NCBI GenBank assembly: GCA_030829155.1
Contig: JAURBD010000003.1
Location: forward strand, 1 to 28,857
DNA: 28,857 nt
Direction of reading: 5' to 3'
DNA from: Flavobacteriaceae bacterium
GTDB taxonomy: Bacteria > Bacteroidota > Bacteroidia > Flavobacteriales > Flavobacteriaceae
A program made the position numbers and the translations under genes. Shown here piece by piece: positions 1 to 9,011 of the stretch. The notes below the pieces were generated by a model that was not told where the DNA came from, did no database searches, and saw only the letters and a list, made by a program, of their open reading frames with translations. How positions within the stretch are numbered: the first letter of the stretch is position 1; the number at the start of each line of letters is the position of its first letter.

Positions 1-76
1 ATAAAGTTAAACATTTGCTGTTAATTTTAGTCACGAAAGTTACCCAAGAGGGAATTTAAAAGTATCAAATTTTAAC

Positions 77-83
77 TACATTG
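77..83 (+). promoter_or_regulatory. Possible -7 box for the BNR protein gene
   Basis: TACATTG fits the TANNTTG form seen upstream of other genes in this window and lies 25 nt before the ATG at 109. No good TTG box sits at the expected spacing (TTT at 55-57), so the assignment is weak. Confidence 0.25.
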
Positions 84-108
84 TAATCAATTCATATTAT
101 TCATTTTA

Positions 109-3100
109 ATGACACGTTTTTTATTTACTATTATTATTTGTTTGTCTCTATCCATTCAAGCACAAGTCTTGGATTTTGACACCTTAGAAAATTTAGAAAT
201 TAGAAACATAGGACCTGCAAACATGAGTGGCAGAATAACCGCTATCGATGTTTCTATTAGCAATCCAAAAATCATTTATCTTGGAGCTGCATCTGGAGGG
301 GTTTGGAAATCAGAAAATGGTGGTACAGCTTGGACCGCTGTTTTTGATGAACAACCCACCCAAAACATTGGAGCTATAGCTATTCAAAAGAGTAATTCAA
401 ATGAAATTTGGGTAGGGACAGGTGAGGGAAATCCAAGAAATTCTATGAACCTAGGGATGGGTTTATTCAAATCAGAAGATGGTGGTAAAACATGGAAACA
501 CATGGGACTTGAGGCCACCAAAACAATACATAGAATCCTGATTGATCCTCAAGATGAAAAAACAATTTATGTGGGAGCCATGGGAGACCCATTTACCAAA
601 AATGAACATCGAGGTCTCTACAAAACTTCGGACGGTGGTGTAAACTGGAACAAAATATTGTTTACAAATAATTCTTCGGGAATAGCAGATTTGGTAATCG
701 ACCCAAAAAACCCAAACAAGATTTTTGCAGCGATGTATGACCACCACAGAACCCCTTATTCTTTTGTTTCTGGCGGATCTGGATCTGGGCTTTATGTTAG
801 TAAAGATAATGGAGATTCCTGGCAAAAAATCGAATCAAAACAAGGACTCCCAGAAGGTGATCTTGGGAGAATAGGAATAGCAATTGCACCAAGTAATCCA
901 AACCGAGTATATGCAAAAATAGAAGCTAAAAAAAATGGACTCTACAGAAGTGATGACGGTGGTTTTTCATGGGAAAAAATAAATGACAACCCAAAATTCA
1001 CCAACAACAGACCTTTTTATTTTCAAGATTTAGCAGTTGACACCAAGGATCAAAATCGCCTTTATAACATTTATCAGCCGCTTTCTGTAAGTTATGATGG
1101 AGGCAAAACCTTTGATCCAATTCCAATGATACCTGCAGATGAAACTAAAGGAATTCACGCCGATTTTCATGCCATGTGGATTAACCCCAAAGATCCTGAA
1201 CATTTTATTATTGGAGGGGACGGTGGAATAGGAATTACAAACGACCACGGTAAAAGCTGGTATTTTCCTGAGAACATTCCGGTCGCTCAATTTTATCAAA
1301 TTAATGTTGATTACGACACACCTTTCAATGTCTATGGAGGAATGCAAGATAATGGAAATTGGTCAGGACCTGCTTACACATGGAAAAGAGGAGGTATACG
1401 AACCCTTTATTGGCAGTATTTAGTCGGAGGAGATGGGTTTTATATCGCACCTGATCGAGAAAACTCACGTTTTGGTTATGGGACTTCACAAAATGGAGAT
1501 TTGTACCGTTACGACAAAATAAGCGGATATTATCAAAGCATAGCTCCACAGCCTCTCGATTCAAAATCTCCGTTGAGGTTTAACTGGAACTCCGGATTTG
1601 CTGAGGACCCCTTTAACTCTAAAGGGGTGTATTATGGGTCTCAATACGTTCATAAATCTCAAGATAAAGGGAGTAACTGGGAAATTATTTCACCAGATCT
1701 TACCACAAATAATCCTGAATATCAGAAAGCAGATTATGGAGGACTGACCCTTGATGTTTCTGGAGCTGAAAATTACACAAGCATACTAAGTATTGCCCCA
1801 AGTACTTTAAATCAAAAAATTATTTGGGTAGGTACAGACGATGGCCAAATTCAGTTAACTCAAGATGGTGGAACTACATGGAAGAATTTAACAACTAAAG
1901 TTGAAGGGCTTCCAGAGGAGTCTTGGGTAGCAAGAATTCACGCTTCAAGGTTTCATGAAGGAACTGCTTGGGCGGTTGTCAATAACTATAGGAAGGGAGA
2001 CTATGCCCCGTATTTATTTAAAACTTCTGATTACGGGGAAAACTGGACCTCAATGGTTAGTGAAAAGGATGTCAAAGGCTATTCACTTTCTTTTATTCAA
2101 GATCCAAAGGAAAAAAAACTACTCTTTCTCGGTACCGAAAACGGTCTGTGGGTGAGCATCAATGAGGGACAGGATTGGGTACAGGTAAAAAACGGATTTC
2201 CCTCAGTATCCACAATGGACCTCAAGATTCAAGAAAAAGAATCGGCACTGGTCATTGGAACTTTTGGGAGAGCAATATGGGTTCTCGATGATCTACTCAG
2301 CTTACGAGAAATCATAACCATAAATTCAGATCAAAAATTAATTCCCTTATCTCTTAACAAAGTTATACAGGTTAAGGGGTTATTTATTGCTCCACCTGGG
2401 AACATTTGGACTGGATTTTACACCACATTTGAAGGGAAAAATCGAGTTTTTCAGAAAGTACGGATCCCGTTTTTTTTGAATGACAAACCCACTGCATTGG
2501 ATTCTGTAACTGCAGTCATTCAAAATTCAAAAATGCAAACCATAAATACGGTAGTTGAAAAGAATTTAGAGAAAGGATTAAATTATGTTACATGGAAATT
2601 GGACGAAAAAAAAATAACACTCCCAGGATCATGGATCAATGAAGAATCAAGAGGAATACCTGTACTGCCTGGAAAATATAAAGCCAAAATAAGATATCAA
2701 GATCAAACAAAAACTACTTCAATTGAAGTAGTTGCAGACCCAAGATTTGAAATAGAAGATGAAGTAGATCAAGCTTTGTATGGTTTTCAAAAGCAAGTAG
2801 ACAAACAAGTAAAAAGATTAACATTTCTCCTAGAGGAACTCGACGGTTTTGAGCAAATGATTAAAGATTCTAGTTCTTCTAAAAAAAGCGAATTAAAGAA
2901 AAAAAAAGAATTATTGACTGAATTAAAATCCATTCAATTGAAGGGAAGAGATAAGATTGATGATCGACAAATTGGTGCATGGCAAAGTAGAAAAATAACT
3001 CCACACGCTTTAATGAGGAGAGCTGTAAAAGTATCAAAAGCAAGATTATCAATTCCTTCGGATCAAGACTGGAAACTACTTAAGCAGGCTGAACTACTGA

Positions 3101-3153
3101 TTAACACTTTTGAGAAGGAGGTAAAACGGTTCAAATCTAAATTGAAAATTTAA
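109..3153 (+). CDS. Secreted BNR/Asp-box (sortilin/VPS10-like) repeat protein
   Basis: A 1014-residue exported protein. The first 18 residues form a signal peptide ending A-Q-A before Q19. Most of the protein is beta-propeller: at least ten Asp-boxes of the S/T-x-D/N-x-G-x-x-W type can be read, for example at residues 68-75 (SENGGTAW), 122-129 (SEDGGKTW) and 173-180 (TSDGGVNW), with more spaced through to about residue 700. The last ~130 residues are Lys/Glu-rich and probably helical or coiled coil. Length and order match the large 'WD40/YVTN/BNR-like' proteins common in Bacteroidota. Such propellers occur in sialidases and sortilin-type receptors, but no catalytic residues can be assigned here, so substrate and function are unknown. 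It is monocistronic and converges on the AKR-RidA gene with only 26 nt between stops. The ATG at 109 gives a complete signal peptide. Confidence 0.85.
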   Translation: MTRFLFTIIICLSLSIQAQVLDFDTLENLEIRNIGPANMSGRITAIDVSISNPKIIYLGAASGGVWKSENGGTAWTAVFDEQPTQNIGAIAIQKSNSNEIWVGTGEGNPRNSMNLGMGLFKSEDGGKTWKHMGLEATKTIHRILIDPQDEKTIYVGAMGDPFTKNEHRGLYKTSDGGVNWNKILFTNNSSGIADLVIDPKNPNKIFAAMYDHHRTPYSFVSGGSGSGLYVSKDNGDSWQKIESKQGLPEGDLGRIGIAIAPSNPNRVYAKIEAKKNGLYRSDDGGFSWEKINDNPKFTNNRPFYFQDLAVDTKDQNRLYNIYQPLSVSYDGGKTFDPIPMIPADETKGIHADFHAMWINPKDPEHFIIGGDGGIGITNDHGKSWYFPENIPVAQFYQINVDYDTPFNVYGGMQDNGNWSGPAYTWKRGGIRTLYWQYLVGGDGFYIAPDRENSRFGYGTSQNGDLYRYDKISGYYQSIAPQPLDSKSPLRFNWNSGFAEDPFNSKGVYYGSQYVHKSQDKGSNWEIISPDLTTNNPEYQKADYGGLTLDVSGAENYTSILSIAPSTLNQKIIWVGTDDGQIQLTQDGGTTWKNLTTKVEGLPEESWVARIHASRFHEGTAWAVVNNYRKGDYAPYLFKTSDYGENWTSMVSEKDVKGYSLSFIQDPKEKKLLFLGTENGLWVSINEGQDWVQVKNGFPSVSTMDLKIQEKESALVIGTFGRAIWVLDDLLSLREIITINSDQKLIPLSLNKVIQVKGLFIAPPGNIWTGFYTTFEGKNRVFQKVRIPFFLNDKPTALDSVTAVIQNSKMQTINTVVEKNLEKGLNYVTWKLDEKKITLPGSWINEESRGIPVLPGKYKAKIRYQDQTKTTSIEVVADPRFEIEDEVDQALYGFQKQVDKQVKRLTFLLEELDGFEQMIKDSSSSKKSELKKKKELLTELKSIQLKGRDKIDDRQIGAWQSRKITPHALMRRAVKVSKARLSIPSDQDWKLLKQAELLINTFEKEVKRFKSKLKI

Positions 3154-3179
3154 TATAATTTCTGGTTTGACCCTGGGAG

Positions 3180-4628
3180 TTAATCTAAGATTGCCTCTGC
3201 TTCTATCTCAACTTTATACCCTTTTCCAACCAGTTTGGCTTCAACTAGTGTGTTTGCAGGGTCAATATTTTTGAATCTAATTCCATGTGCTTTTGCCACA
3301 AGTTCCCAATCTTTAATATCATTGACAAAAATTCGAGTTCTTACCACGTCTTTTAGACTTCCTCCAAGAGAGCTAATTGCCGCTTCAATTTTGTCAATAA
3401 CAAAATGTGTTTGAGCCGCAGCATCATCTCCTCCAATAACTTTATTTTTATGGGTGGCAGTAGTTCCCGAAACAACGATACGATTTCCTTTTTTTACAGC
3501 TCTCGAATAACCAGCAAAAGATTCCCAAACAGTACCGCTGTAAACCTGTTCTCGTTGTTTAGATTGTTTGAATTTTGGATAAACAGAGGGGATGGTTTCT
3601 AGATGATGGCTTAAATCACCTGAGGCGGTTAAAAAAGGAGGTTTACGGTATTCATCTCCACAGTTTCCTGGGATAGAAGTTAATTTTGAAATCACTTTTT
3701 CAAGCGTTTGAATATCCCCCTCTTCAAAGGTTATGTTGAGCAATTCTGTATGAGCCTTAATATGAGAATTCTCTCCCAACCGGGCTCCTATGATAACTGC
3801 AGCTACATTAGGATTTTCAAGTACATATCTACTTGAGATATTGGCAATAGAAGTTTTGTGTTTTTGAGCAACCTTATTTAAAGTTTCTAGGAGTTCTTGG
3901 AATAATTTCCACCCTCCTGAGGCCTTTATAAATCTAATGTATTTCATCTGAGACCAAGTATTTAATCCCTCCATTTGAGGTTCTTCAACTCCTAACCATC
4001 GGTCTGATAAAAACCCTCCTAAAAGGGTACCGTATGCAAATAAATTTACTTTGTAATGATCACAAACTTCTTTCATTGCTCCTAAAGCACGACGGTCAAT
4101 AATAGAATGTGAAATTTGATTACTTACAATTGGAATACCACTTGCCAAAGCTATTTGTAAATGATAGCTATCAAAATTTGTAACCCCAATATTTTTAATA
4201 AGACCTTCTTCTTTCAATTCTTTCAAATAAAAAAGAGCATCAAGCCAACTGGGATCTGCATAAAGCCATGCATGAAATTGAATTAAATCAAGACTTTTTT
4301 GTTGCATTCTTTGAAGTGCAGTTTCAATAGCTTCCCTTACCTTTTTCTTGTCAATCGGACCAGGTTTTGGAACCCACTTGGTCAAAAACCTAATGGATTT
4401 ATTTTCGGGGTGATTGTTTTTACAGATTCCCGCTATAATTTCACTTGAACCATAATGATCTGCCATATCGAAAGTAGTAAAGCCAGCTTCAATATAAGCA
4501 TTCATATGGGTTGCAGTCTTGGTCAAGTCAAGTTGTTTATCTCTTCTTTCCATATCTGCAATTTGCCACAAACCAATGATCAACCTTGTAGTTGAAAGTG
4601 AAGAAGAAAGTTTAACGATTTTATTCAT
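3180..4628 (-). CDS. Aldo/keto reductase fused to a RidA-like (YjgF/YER057c/UK114) domain
   Basis: A 482-residue cytoplasmic two-domain protein. Residues ~5-320 are an aldo/keto reductase barrel with the catalytic tetrad visible as D54 and Y59 (FDMADHYG), K84 (LTKW) and H119 (IQFH), plus an NADPH-site element near residue 281 (IIGARLG). Residues ~362-482 are a RidA-like domain (VVSGTTA, RTRIFVND, VEIEAEAIL). In archetypal RidA imine deaminases the segment P-A-R-S carries the essential arginine (Arg105 in E. coli); here it reads P-A-N-T, with Asn459 in that place. The domain is therefore probably not a standard 2-aminoacrylate deaminase and may bind or gate a ligand. The gene starts 2 nt after the stop of the upstream amino-acid permease, so the two are probably co-transcribed. 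Substrate is not predictable. Confidence 0.88.
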   Translation of the reverse strand: MNKIVKLSSSLSTTRLIIGLWQIADMERRDKQLDLTKTATHMNAYIEAGFTTFDMADHYGSSEIIAGICKNNHPENKSIRFLTKWVPKPGPIDKKKVREAIETALQRMQQKSLDLIQFHAWLYADPSWLDALFYLKELKEEGLIKNIGVTNFDSYHLQIALASGIPIVSNQISHSIIDRRALGAMKEVCDHYKVNLFAYGTLLGGFLSDRWLGVEEPQMEGLNTWSQMKYIRFIKASGGWKLFQELLETLNKVAQKHKTSIANISSRYVLENPNVAAVIIGARLGENSHIKAHTELLNITFEEGDIQTLEKVISKLTSIPGNCGDEYRKPPFLTASGDLSHHLETIPSVYPKFKQSKQREQVYSGTVWESFAGYSRAVKKGNRIVVSGTTATHKNKVIGGDDAAAQTHFVIDKIEAAISSLGGSLKDVVRTRIFVNDIKDWELVAKAHGIRFKNIDPANTLVEAKLVGKGYKVEIEAEAILD

Positions 4629-4630
4629 GG

Positions 4631-6112
4631 TTATTCGCTGGGTAAAATTTTAAATCTTTTATTAATATTGCTGTCTTTTAATTTTAATTTTTCCCATTGA
4701 TATAAAAAAATTAAACTTGCTACTCCCATAACTATAAACCATACATAGGTTGAGTGAAAATACCATGCATCAACTTTGCTTGTAAGGTCTTTGTAAATAT
4801 GGATTATAAGAAAAATTGTAAGGAAGAATACACCTCCCCAACCAATAAAAAGCTGTAAACTCCTTTTTTTCATTACTTTAATTTCATCAAATAATTCAAA
4901 ATTGAATTTTTTTATAGTTAATAATGTAATGCACATAAGCAAAAAATTCACCAGCATTGAAGTTACCATAATATCAATACCCAAGAAAAAATCTCCTGCA
5001 AAATAAGAGCCCAATACTCCAATACTAGACATGACTCCAGCTACGATTAACGCCACAAAAGGAGTGTTGTTTTTGGGGTGGATTGATGTAATTTTATTAG
5101 AAACAACACCATCTTTAGCCCAAGCAAACATTAGTCGAGAAACCGAGAGAAGCATAGCTGGAAGGTCATTGATTAAAGCAACGGTAGCTCCCAAGATTAT
5201 TAGCGTGTCCAATCCTTGAGGCAACACATAGCTCAGTAGGCCAGGTGCAGTAATATCTTTGTTTTGAGCTTGTTCTGCAACAAAACTCCATGGAATAATT
5301 TTATAAACCGAAGCTGTAAAAAGAAAATAAAATAAACCAACGCCCAGAATTGCAATCAAAATAGCTAGAGGTAGATTTTTGCAAGGGTTAATTGCTTCAC
5401 TTCCAGTTTGAGCGATTGCATCAAAACCAATAAAACTAGAAAATAAAATTGCTGAGGCCGATAAAAAAGCATACCATTCTAGACGAGGTTCAGGTGTTAA
5501 AACATGAGTAATTCCCTCTTTTTGACTTATTGCTGTTAAAAAATCATTGGCATCGAAAAAGAAACTAGATAAAATTACTATGCTTCCTAAACAAAAAATT
5601 ACAATAACCATGGGAATCAATAAATTGGTATATGACTTGATTCCTTTTATATTGAGATACACAAACCCCCATATAAAACTCAGAGATAAGCTCACCCGGA
5701 CAAATCCAACCTCTAAAAGATCTGAAAGCCAATAAAATTCGTAATTAATTGCGACATCCCTAATAAAAGGAATTGTTATGTAGGCAATAACGCCAATAAC
5801 AATTGACAATCCAAACCATTGAGAAAAACTAGCAATAAATCCAAGATAAGGATTCAACCCTCTACTAGCATACAAATAACTTCCGCCAGCTCTGGGCATT
5901 GCAGAAGACAATATAGCATAAGAAAGCCCAGCAAATATGGCGGGAACAGCCGCAAAAGTAAAAGCCCACAGGACATTTGGACCAATAGATGGAACACTTC
6001 TGTGAATCATAAAAGGAACTACATTTATAGAAGCCCCAACCATTGATGAAACTCCAGTAGCAATAACAGCGAATAAACCCATTTGGCGGCTAAGTTTTGC
6101 TTTGTTTCCCAT
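4631..6112 (-). CDS. APC-superfamily amino acid permease
   Basis: A 493-residue integral inner-membrane protein with about 12 hydrophobic segments. The first transmembrane helix contains a Gly/Ser-rich break (ATGVSSMVGASI), the place where APC transporters bind the amino acid backbone. The second and third segments contain PRAGGSYLYASRGL, close to the conserved 'P.aGg.Y.y' element of the family. Length fits the usual 450-500 residues. The substrate cannot be read from sequence; amino acids or amines are likely. It is the first gene of a two-gene unit with the AKR-RidA fusion (2-nt gap), suggesting that the imported compound or its product is handled by that enzyme. A TATCTTTA element lies ~29 nt upstream of the ATG (TAAAGATA on the + strand at 6141-6148), a possible -7 box. 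Confidence 0.88.
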   Translation of the reverse strand: MGNKAKLSRQMGLFAVIATGVSSMVGASINVVPFMIHRSVPSIGPNVLWAFTFAAVPAIFAGLSYAILSSAMPRAGGSYLYASRGLNPYLGFIASFSQWFGLSIVIGVIAYITIPFIRDVAINYEFYWLSDLLEVGFVRVSLSLSFIWGFVYLNIKGIKSYTNLLIPMVIVIFCLGSIVILSSFFFDANDFLTAISQKEGITHVLTPEPRLEWYAFLSASAILFSSFIGFDAIAQTGSEAINPCKNLPLAILIAILGVGLFYFLFTASVYKIIPWSFVAEQAQNKDITAPGLLSYVLPQGLDTLIILGATVALINDLPAMLLSVSRLMFAWAKDGVVSNKITSIHPKNNTPFVALIVAGVMSSIGVLGSYFAGDFFLGIDIMVTSMLVNFLLMCITLLTIKKFNFELFDEIKVMKKRSLQLFIGWGGVFFLTIFLIIHIYKDLTSKVDAWYFHSTYVWFIVMGVASLIFLYQWEKLKLKDSNINKRFKILPSE

Positions 6113-6520
6113 AAAGGTCTTGGCGATAATTTTTTATTTTTAAAGATATATGCTAATTCAATAGCTAAACTAACAAAGAGTTTGCAAAAAAGACAGATAT
6201 TAAAGTAACCATTTATATTCAGACATGGAATATTCGAGTTTAAAAATTCTTTTTTGTAGGCGCTCCAGGACATTTATTTAATTCGTGTAATTTTATTTAA
6301 TATAAAAGAAATCTTAATTAAATAATTGATAATTAAATAAATATGATAAATAAAATTTGTCTTCGAAATATTCTATTGGCATTCACCATAACACAATAAT
6401 AGAAATCAAAGCTTTGGTTTATAATCATTTATAATAAAGCCATAAACAATAACAATAACGGACTTTAAAAGAATAATTATAATTGAGTAAATTGGGAATA
6501 TAATTTAATCTTTTATATTA
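6113..6520. other. 408-bp AT-rich divergent intergenic region (permease / katG)
   Basis: No convincing gene is present. The segment holds the upstream regions of the leftward permease and of katG. Visible elements are a pair of 9-bp direct repeats AATTAAATA at 6316-6324 and 6331-6339 (15-bp period), and a possible katG -7 box TAAATTG at 6488-6494, 27 nt before the ATG. No terminator and no recognisable OxyR- or Fur-type operator could be identified by eye. A leftward open frame at 6025-6273 mostly overlaps the permease start and is not credible. Confidence 0.6.
6316..6339. repeat. 9-bp direct repeat AATTAAATA x2
   Basis: AATTAAATA occurs at 6316-6324 and again at 6331-6339, separated by ATTGAT. 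It may be an A-tract or UP-like element or a protein site upstream of katG, but in DNA this AT-rich it could be chance. Confidence 0.3.
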
Positions 6521-8737
6521 ATGGAAAACTTCAAAAATTCTAGAAACGGAGGAAAATGTCCTTTCGGTGGTGGATCTCTTAAACAAGCCGCCGGTAAAGG
6601 AACTCAAAATAAAGATTGGTGGCCAAACCAACTCAATCTAAACATTCTAAGGCAACATTCGTCTGCATCCAATCCAATGGATGAGGATTTTGATTATTCT
6701 GAAGCGTTCAATTCTTTGGATTTATCTTCATTAAAAAAAGAAATTGTTGAATTGATGACCAATTCACAAGAATGGTGGCCTGCTGATTATGGTCACTATG
6801 GTCCCTTCTTTATTAGAATGGCATGGCATAGTGCAGGGACTTACCGAATTGCTGATGGGCGAGGTGGCGCAGGATCAGGAACACAACGATTTGCCCCTTT
6901 GAACAGTTGGCCAGACAATGGTAACTTGGATAAAGCCAGACTCTTACTTTGGCCAATAAAACAAAAATATGGGAATAAGATTTCATGGGCAGATTTGATG
7001 ATTCTAGCTGGGAATTGTGCTTTAGAATCGATGGGTTTCGAAACATTTGGATTTGCCGGTGGCAGAGAAGATGTTTGGGAACCCGAAGAAGATATTTATT
7101 GGGGATCAGAAAAAGAGTGGTTAGCAGACGAACGATACAGTGGAGATCGTGAATTAGAGAGTCCACTAGCAGCAGTTCAGATGGGATTAATTTATGTTAA
7201 CCCTCAAGGGCCTAACGGGGTTCCAGATCCATTAGCATCTGCAATTGATATTCGTGAGACTTTTGGACGAATGGCTATGAATGACGAAGAGACTGTAGCA
7301 TTAATTGCAGGAGGACACACCTTTGGGAAAACCCATGGCGCTGCAGATCCTGATAAGTATGTTGGACCAGAACCAGCTGCAGCAGGTATTGCTGAACAAG
7401 GGATGGGATGGAAAAATTCTTTTGGTACTGGAAATGCAGGAGATACAATCACCAGTGGACTTGAGGGTGCTTGGACTACCACACCCACAAAGTGGAGTAA
7501 TAATTATTTTGAAAATCTTTTTGGTTATGAATGGGAACTTACCAAAAGCCCAGCAGGAGCCCATCAATGGAAGCCAAAAAATGACGCTGGTGAAGGCACC
7601 GTTCCTGATCCTCATGATCCTACTAAATCTCATGTGCCTATTATGTTAACTAGTGATATTGCATTGAGAGAAGATCCTATATATGGTCCGATATCAAAAA
7701 GATTTTATGAAAACCCTAAAGATTTTGAAGATGCTTTTGCTCGTGCATGGTTCAAATTGACTCATCGAGACATGGGCCCTAAAGTACTTTACCTAGGACC
7801 TGAGGTCCCCAAAGAAGAATTAATTTGGCAAGATCCAATCCCTGTTTTTAAAGCAAAAACTATTGAGGAAGAAGACGTTTTAGAATTAAAATCACAAATC
7901 TTAAATTCAGGACTTTCAATAGCAAAGTTGGTTTCAACAGCTTGGGCCTCAGCTTCAACTTTCAGAGGTTCTGATAAAAGAGGGGGAGCCAATGGTGCTC
8001 GAATTAGGTTTTCGCCCCAAAGGGAATGGCAGGTAAACAACCCTAATGTTTTAAATACAGTTCTTGAAACCTATGAGAAAATTCAAAACAAATTCAATTC
8101 ATTAAGTTCAGATAATAAAGAAGTTTCGATTGCAGACTTAATTGTTCTTGGAGGATCTGCCGCAATTGAAAAAGCTTCTCAAAATGCAGGAATTGAGATT
8201 AGTGTTCCTTTTCTTTTAGGAAGATCTGACGCTTTAGAAGAACAAACAGATGTTGATTCATTCGCAATTCTAGAGCCTAATGCCGATGGTTTTAGGAATT
8301 ATCTAAAATCAACTTATACTGTTTCTGCTGAAGAAATGTTGTTGGATAAGGCACAACTGATGGGACTTACTGCTCCAGAAATGACAGTTTTGGTTGGAGG
8401 AATGCGCGTTTTAAACACTAATTTTGATCAATCTAACTATGGGGTTTTTACTAAGAGTAAAGAAGTTTTAACCAACGACTTTTTTATAAATTTACTGAAT
8501 ATAAACAATACTTGGAATGCAACTTCTCAACATGAAGACGTTTTTGAAGGCCGTGATCGCTTAACAGGAACGCTACAATGGACAGGAACTCGTGTAGATT
8601 TAATATTTGGATCAAACTCTGAATTGAGAGCAATTGCTGAGGTTTATGGATCTATTGATTCAAAAGAAAAATTTGTCAAAGATTTCGTTTCTGCTTGGGT
8701 AAAAGTTATGAATTTAGATCGTTTTGATTTAAAATAG
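6521..8737 (+). CDS. katG: Catalase-peroxidase KatG
   Basis: A 738-residue bifunctional haem enzyme that removes hydrogen peroxide by catalase and peroxidase reactions. Full length for the family, with both the active N-terminal and the degenerate C-terminal peroxidase-like halves. Distal haem residues are R99, W102 and H103 (FIRMAWHSAGTYR). The proximal haem ligand is H266 (IAGGHTFGKTHG). The Met-Tyr-Trp crosslink needed for catalase activity is present as W102, Y225 (LIYVNPQGPNG) and M251 (FGRMAMNDEE), equivalent to W107-Y229-M255 of the mycobacterial enzyme. The N-terminus has the usual GKCPFGG element and no signal peptide, so it acts in the cytoplasm. It is a single gene with a long AT-rich upstream region; no oxyR-like regulator is adjacent. 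Identification is firm. Confidence 0.98.
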   Translation: MENFKNSRNGGKCPFGGGSLKQAAGKGTQNKDWWPNQLNLNILRQHSSASNPMDEDFDYSEAFNSLDLSSLKKEIVELMTNSQEWWPADYGHYGPFFIRMAWHSAGTYRIADGRGGAGSGTQRFAPLNSWPDNGNLDKARLLLWPIKQKYGNKISWADLMILAGNCALESMGFETFGFAGGREDVWEPEEDIYWGSEKEWLADERYSGDRELESPLAAVQMGLIYVNPQGPNGVPDPLASAIDIRETFGRMAMNDEETVALIAGGHTFGKTHGAADPDKYVGPEPAAAGIAEQGMGWKNSFGTGNAGDTITSGLEGAWTTTPTKWSNNYFENLFGYEWELTKSPAGAHQWKPKNDAGEGTVPDPHDPTKSHVPIMLTSDIALREDPIYGPISKRFYENPKDFEDAFARAWFKLTHRDMGPKVLYLGPEVPKEELIWQDPIPVFKAKTIEEEDVLELKSQILNSGLSIAKLVSTAWASASTFRGSDKRGGANGARIRFSPQREWQVNNPNVLNTVLETYEKIQNKFNSLSSDNKEVSIADLIVLGGSAAIEKASQNAGIEISVPFLLGRSDALEEQTDVDSFAILEPNADGFRNYLKSTYTVSAEEMLLDKAQLMGLTAPEMTVLVGGMRVLNTNFDQSNYGVFTKSKEVLTNDFFINLLNINNTWNATSQHEDVFEGRDRLTGTLQWTGTRVDLIFGSNSELRAIAEVYGSIDSKEKFVKDFVSAWVKVMNLDRFDLK

Positions 8738-8757
8738 TTTTTATGATCTGATGGAAT

Positions 8758-8776
8758 AATCAACTTGATTTTTTTT
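8758..8776 (+). terminator. Weak candidate terminator after katG
   Basis: AATCA-ACT-TGATT (8758-8770) followed by TTTTTT, starting about 20 nt after the katG stop. The 5-bp AT-rich stem is weak, so this is tentative. Confidence 0.3.
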
Positions 8777-8951
8777 CAGCTTCGGTTCTTAAAATGTAAA
8801 ATATGATTTGAAGCATAATTCTAAAATCGGATAATAAGAATCAAAAAGTACTTCTAGAAAGACCAGTTCAAAAATTGTTGGAAGTTTATTTGAAATCAAA
8901 CTTGAAATCGATGATGATTAAATAATGATTCCATTTTACATTTCATTATAG

Positions 8952-8990
8952 TTTTTAAAGCTGTCAGAAAACTATATATAACTTTAAAAA
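8952..8990. repeat. 9-bp inverted repeat between convergent genes
   Basis: TTTTTAAAG at 8952-8960 and CTTTAAAAA at 8982-8990 are perfect complements with a 21-nt loop. They lie ~20 nt beyond the stop of the leftward M81 gene. They could form a 3'-end hairpin, but it is AT-rich and lacks a clean U tract. Confidence 0.3.
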
Positions 8991-9011
8991 GTCTACTCAA
9001 AGTTCTAGTTA

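Noticed and set aside
6025..6273. Leftward open frame overlapping the start of the permease
   Set aside because: It shares most of its coding part with another frame of a clear APC permease and has no recognisable protein character.
8812..8925. A 37-codon open frame after katG with a plausible amino-acid mix (LLERPVQKLLEVYLKSN)
   Set aside because: It lacks a start codon other than ATT, has no ribosome site, is short and sits in AT-rich DNA between convergent genes. It may be a remnant, but nothing supports it.
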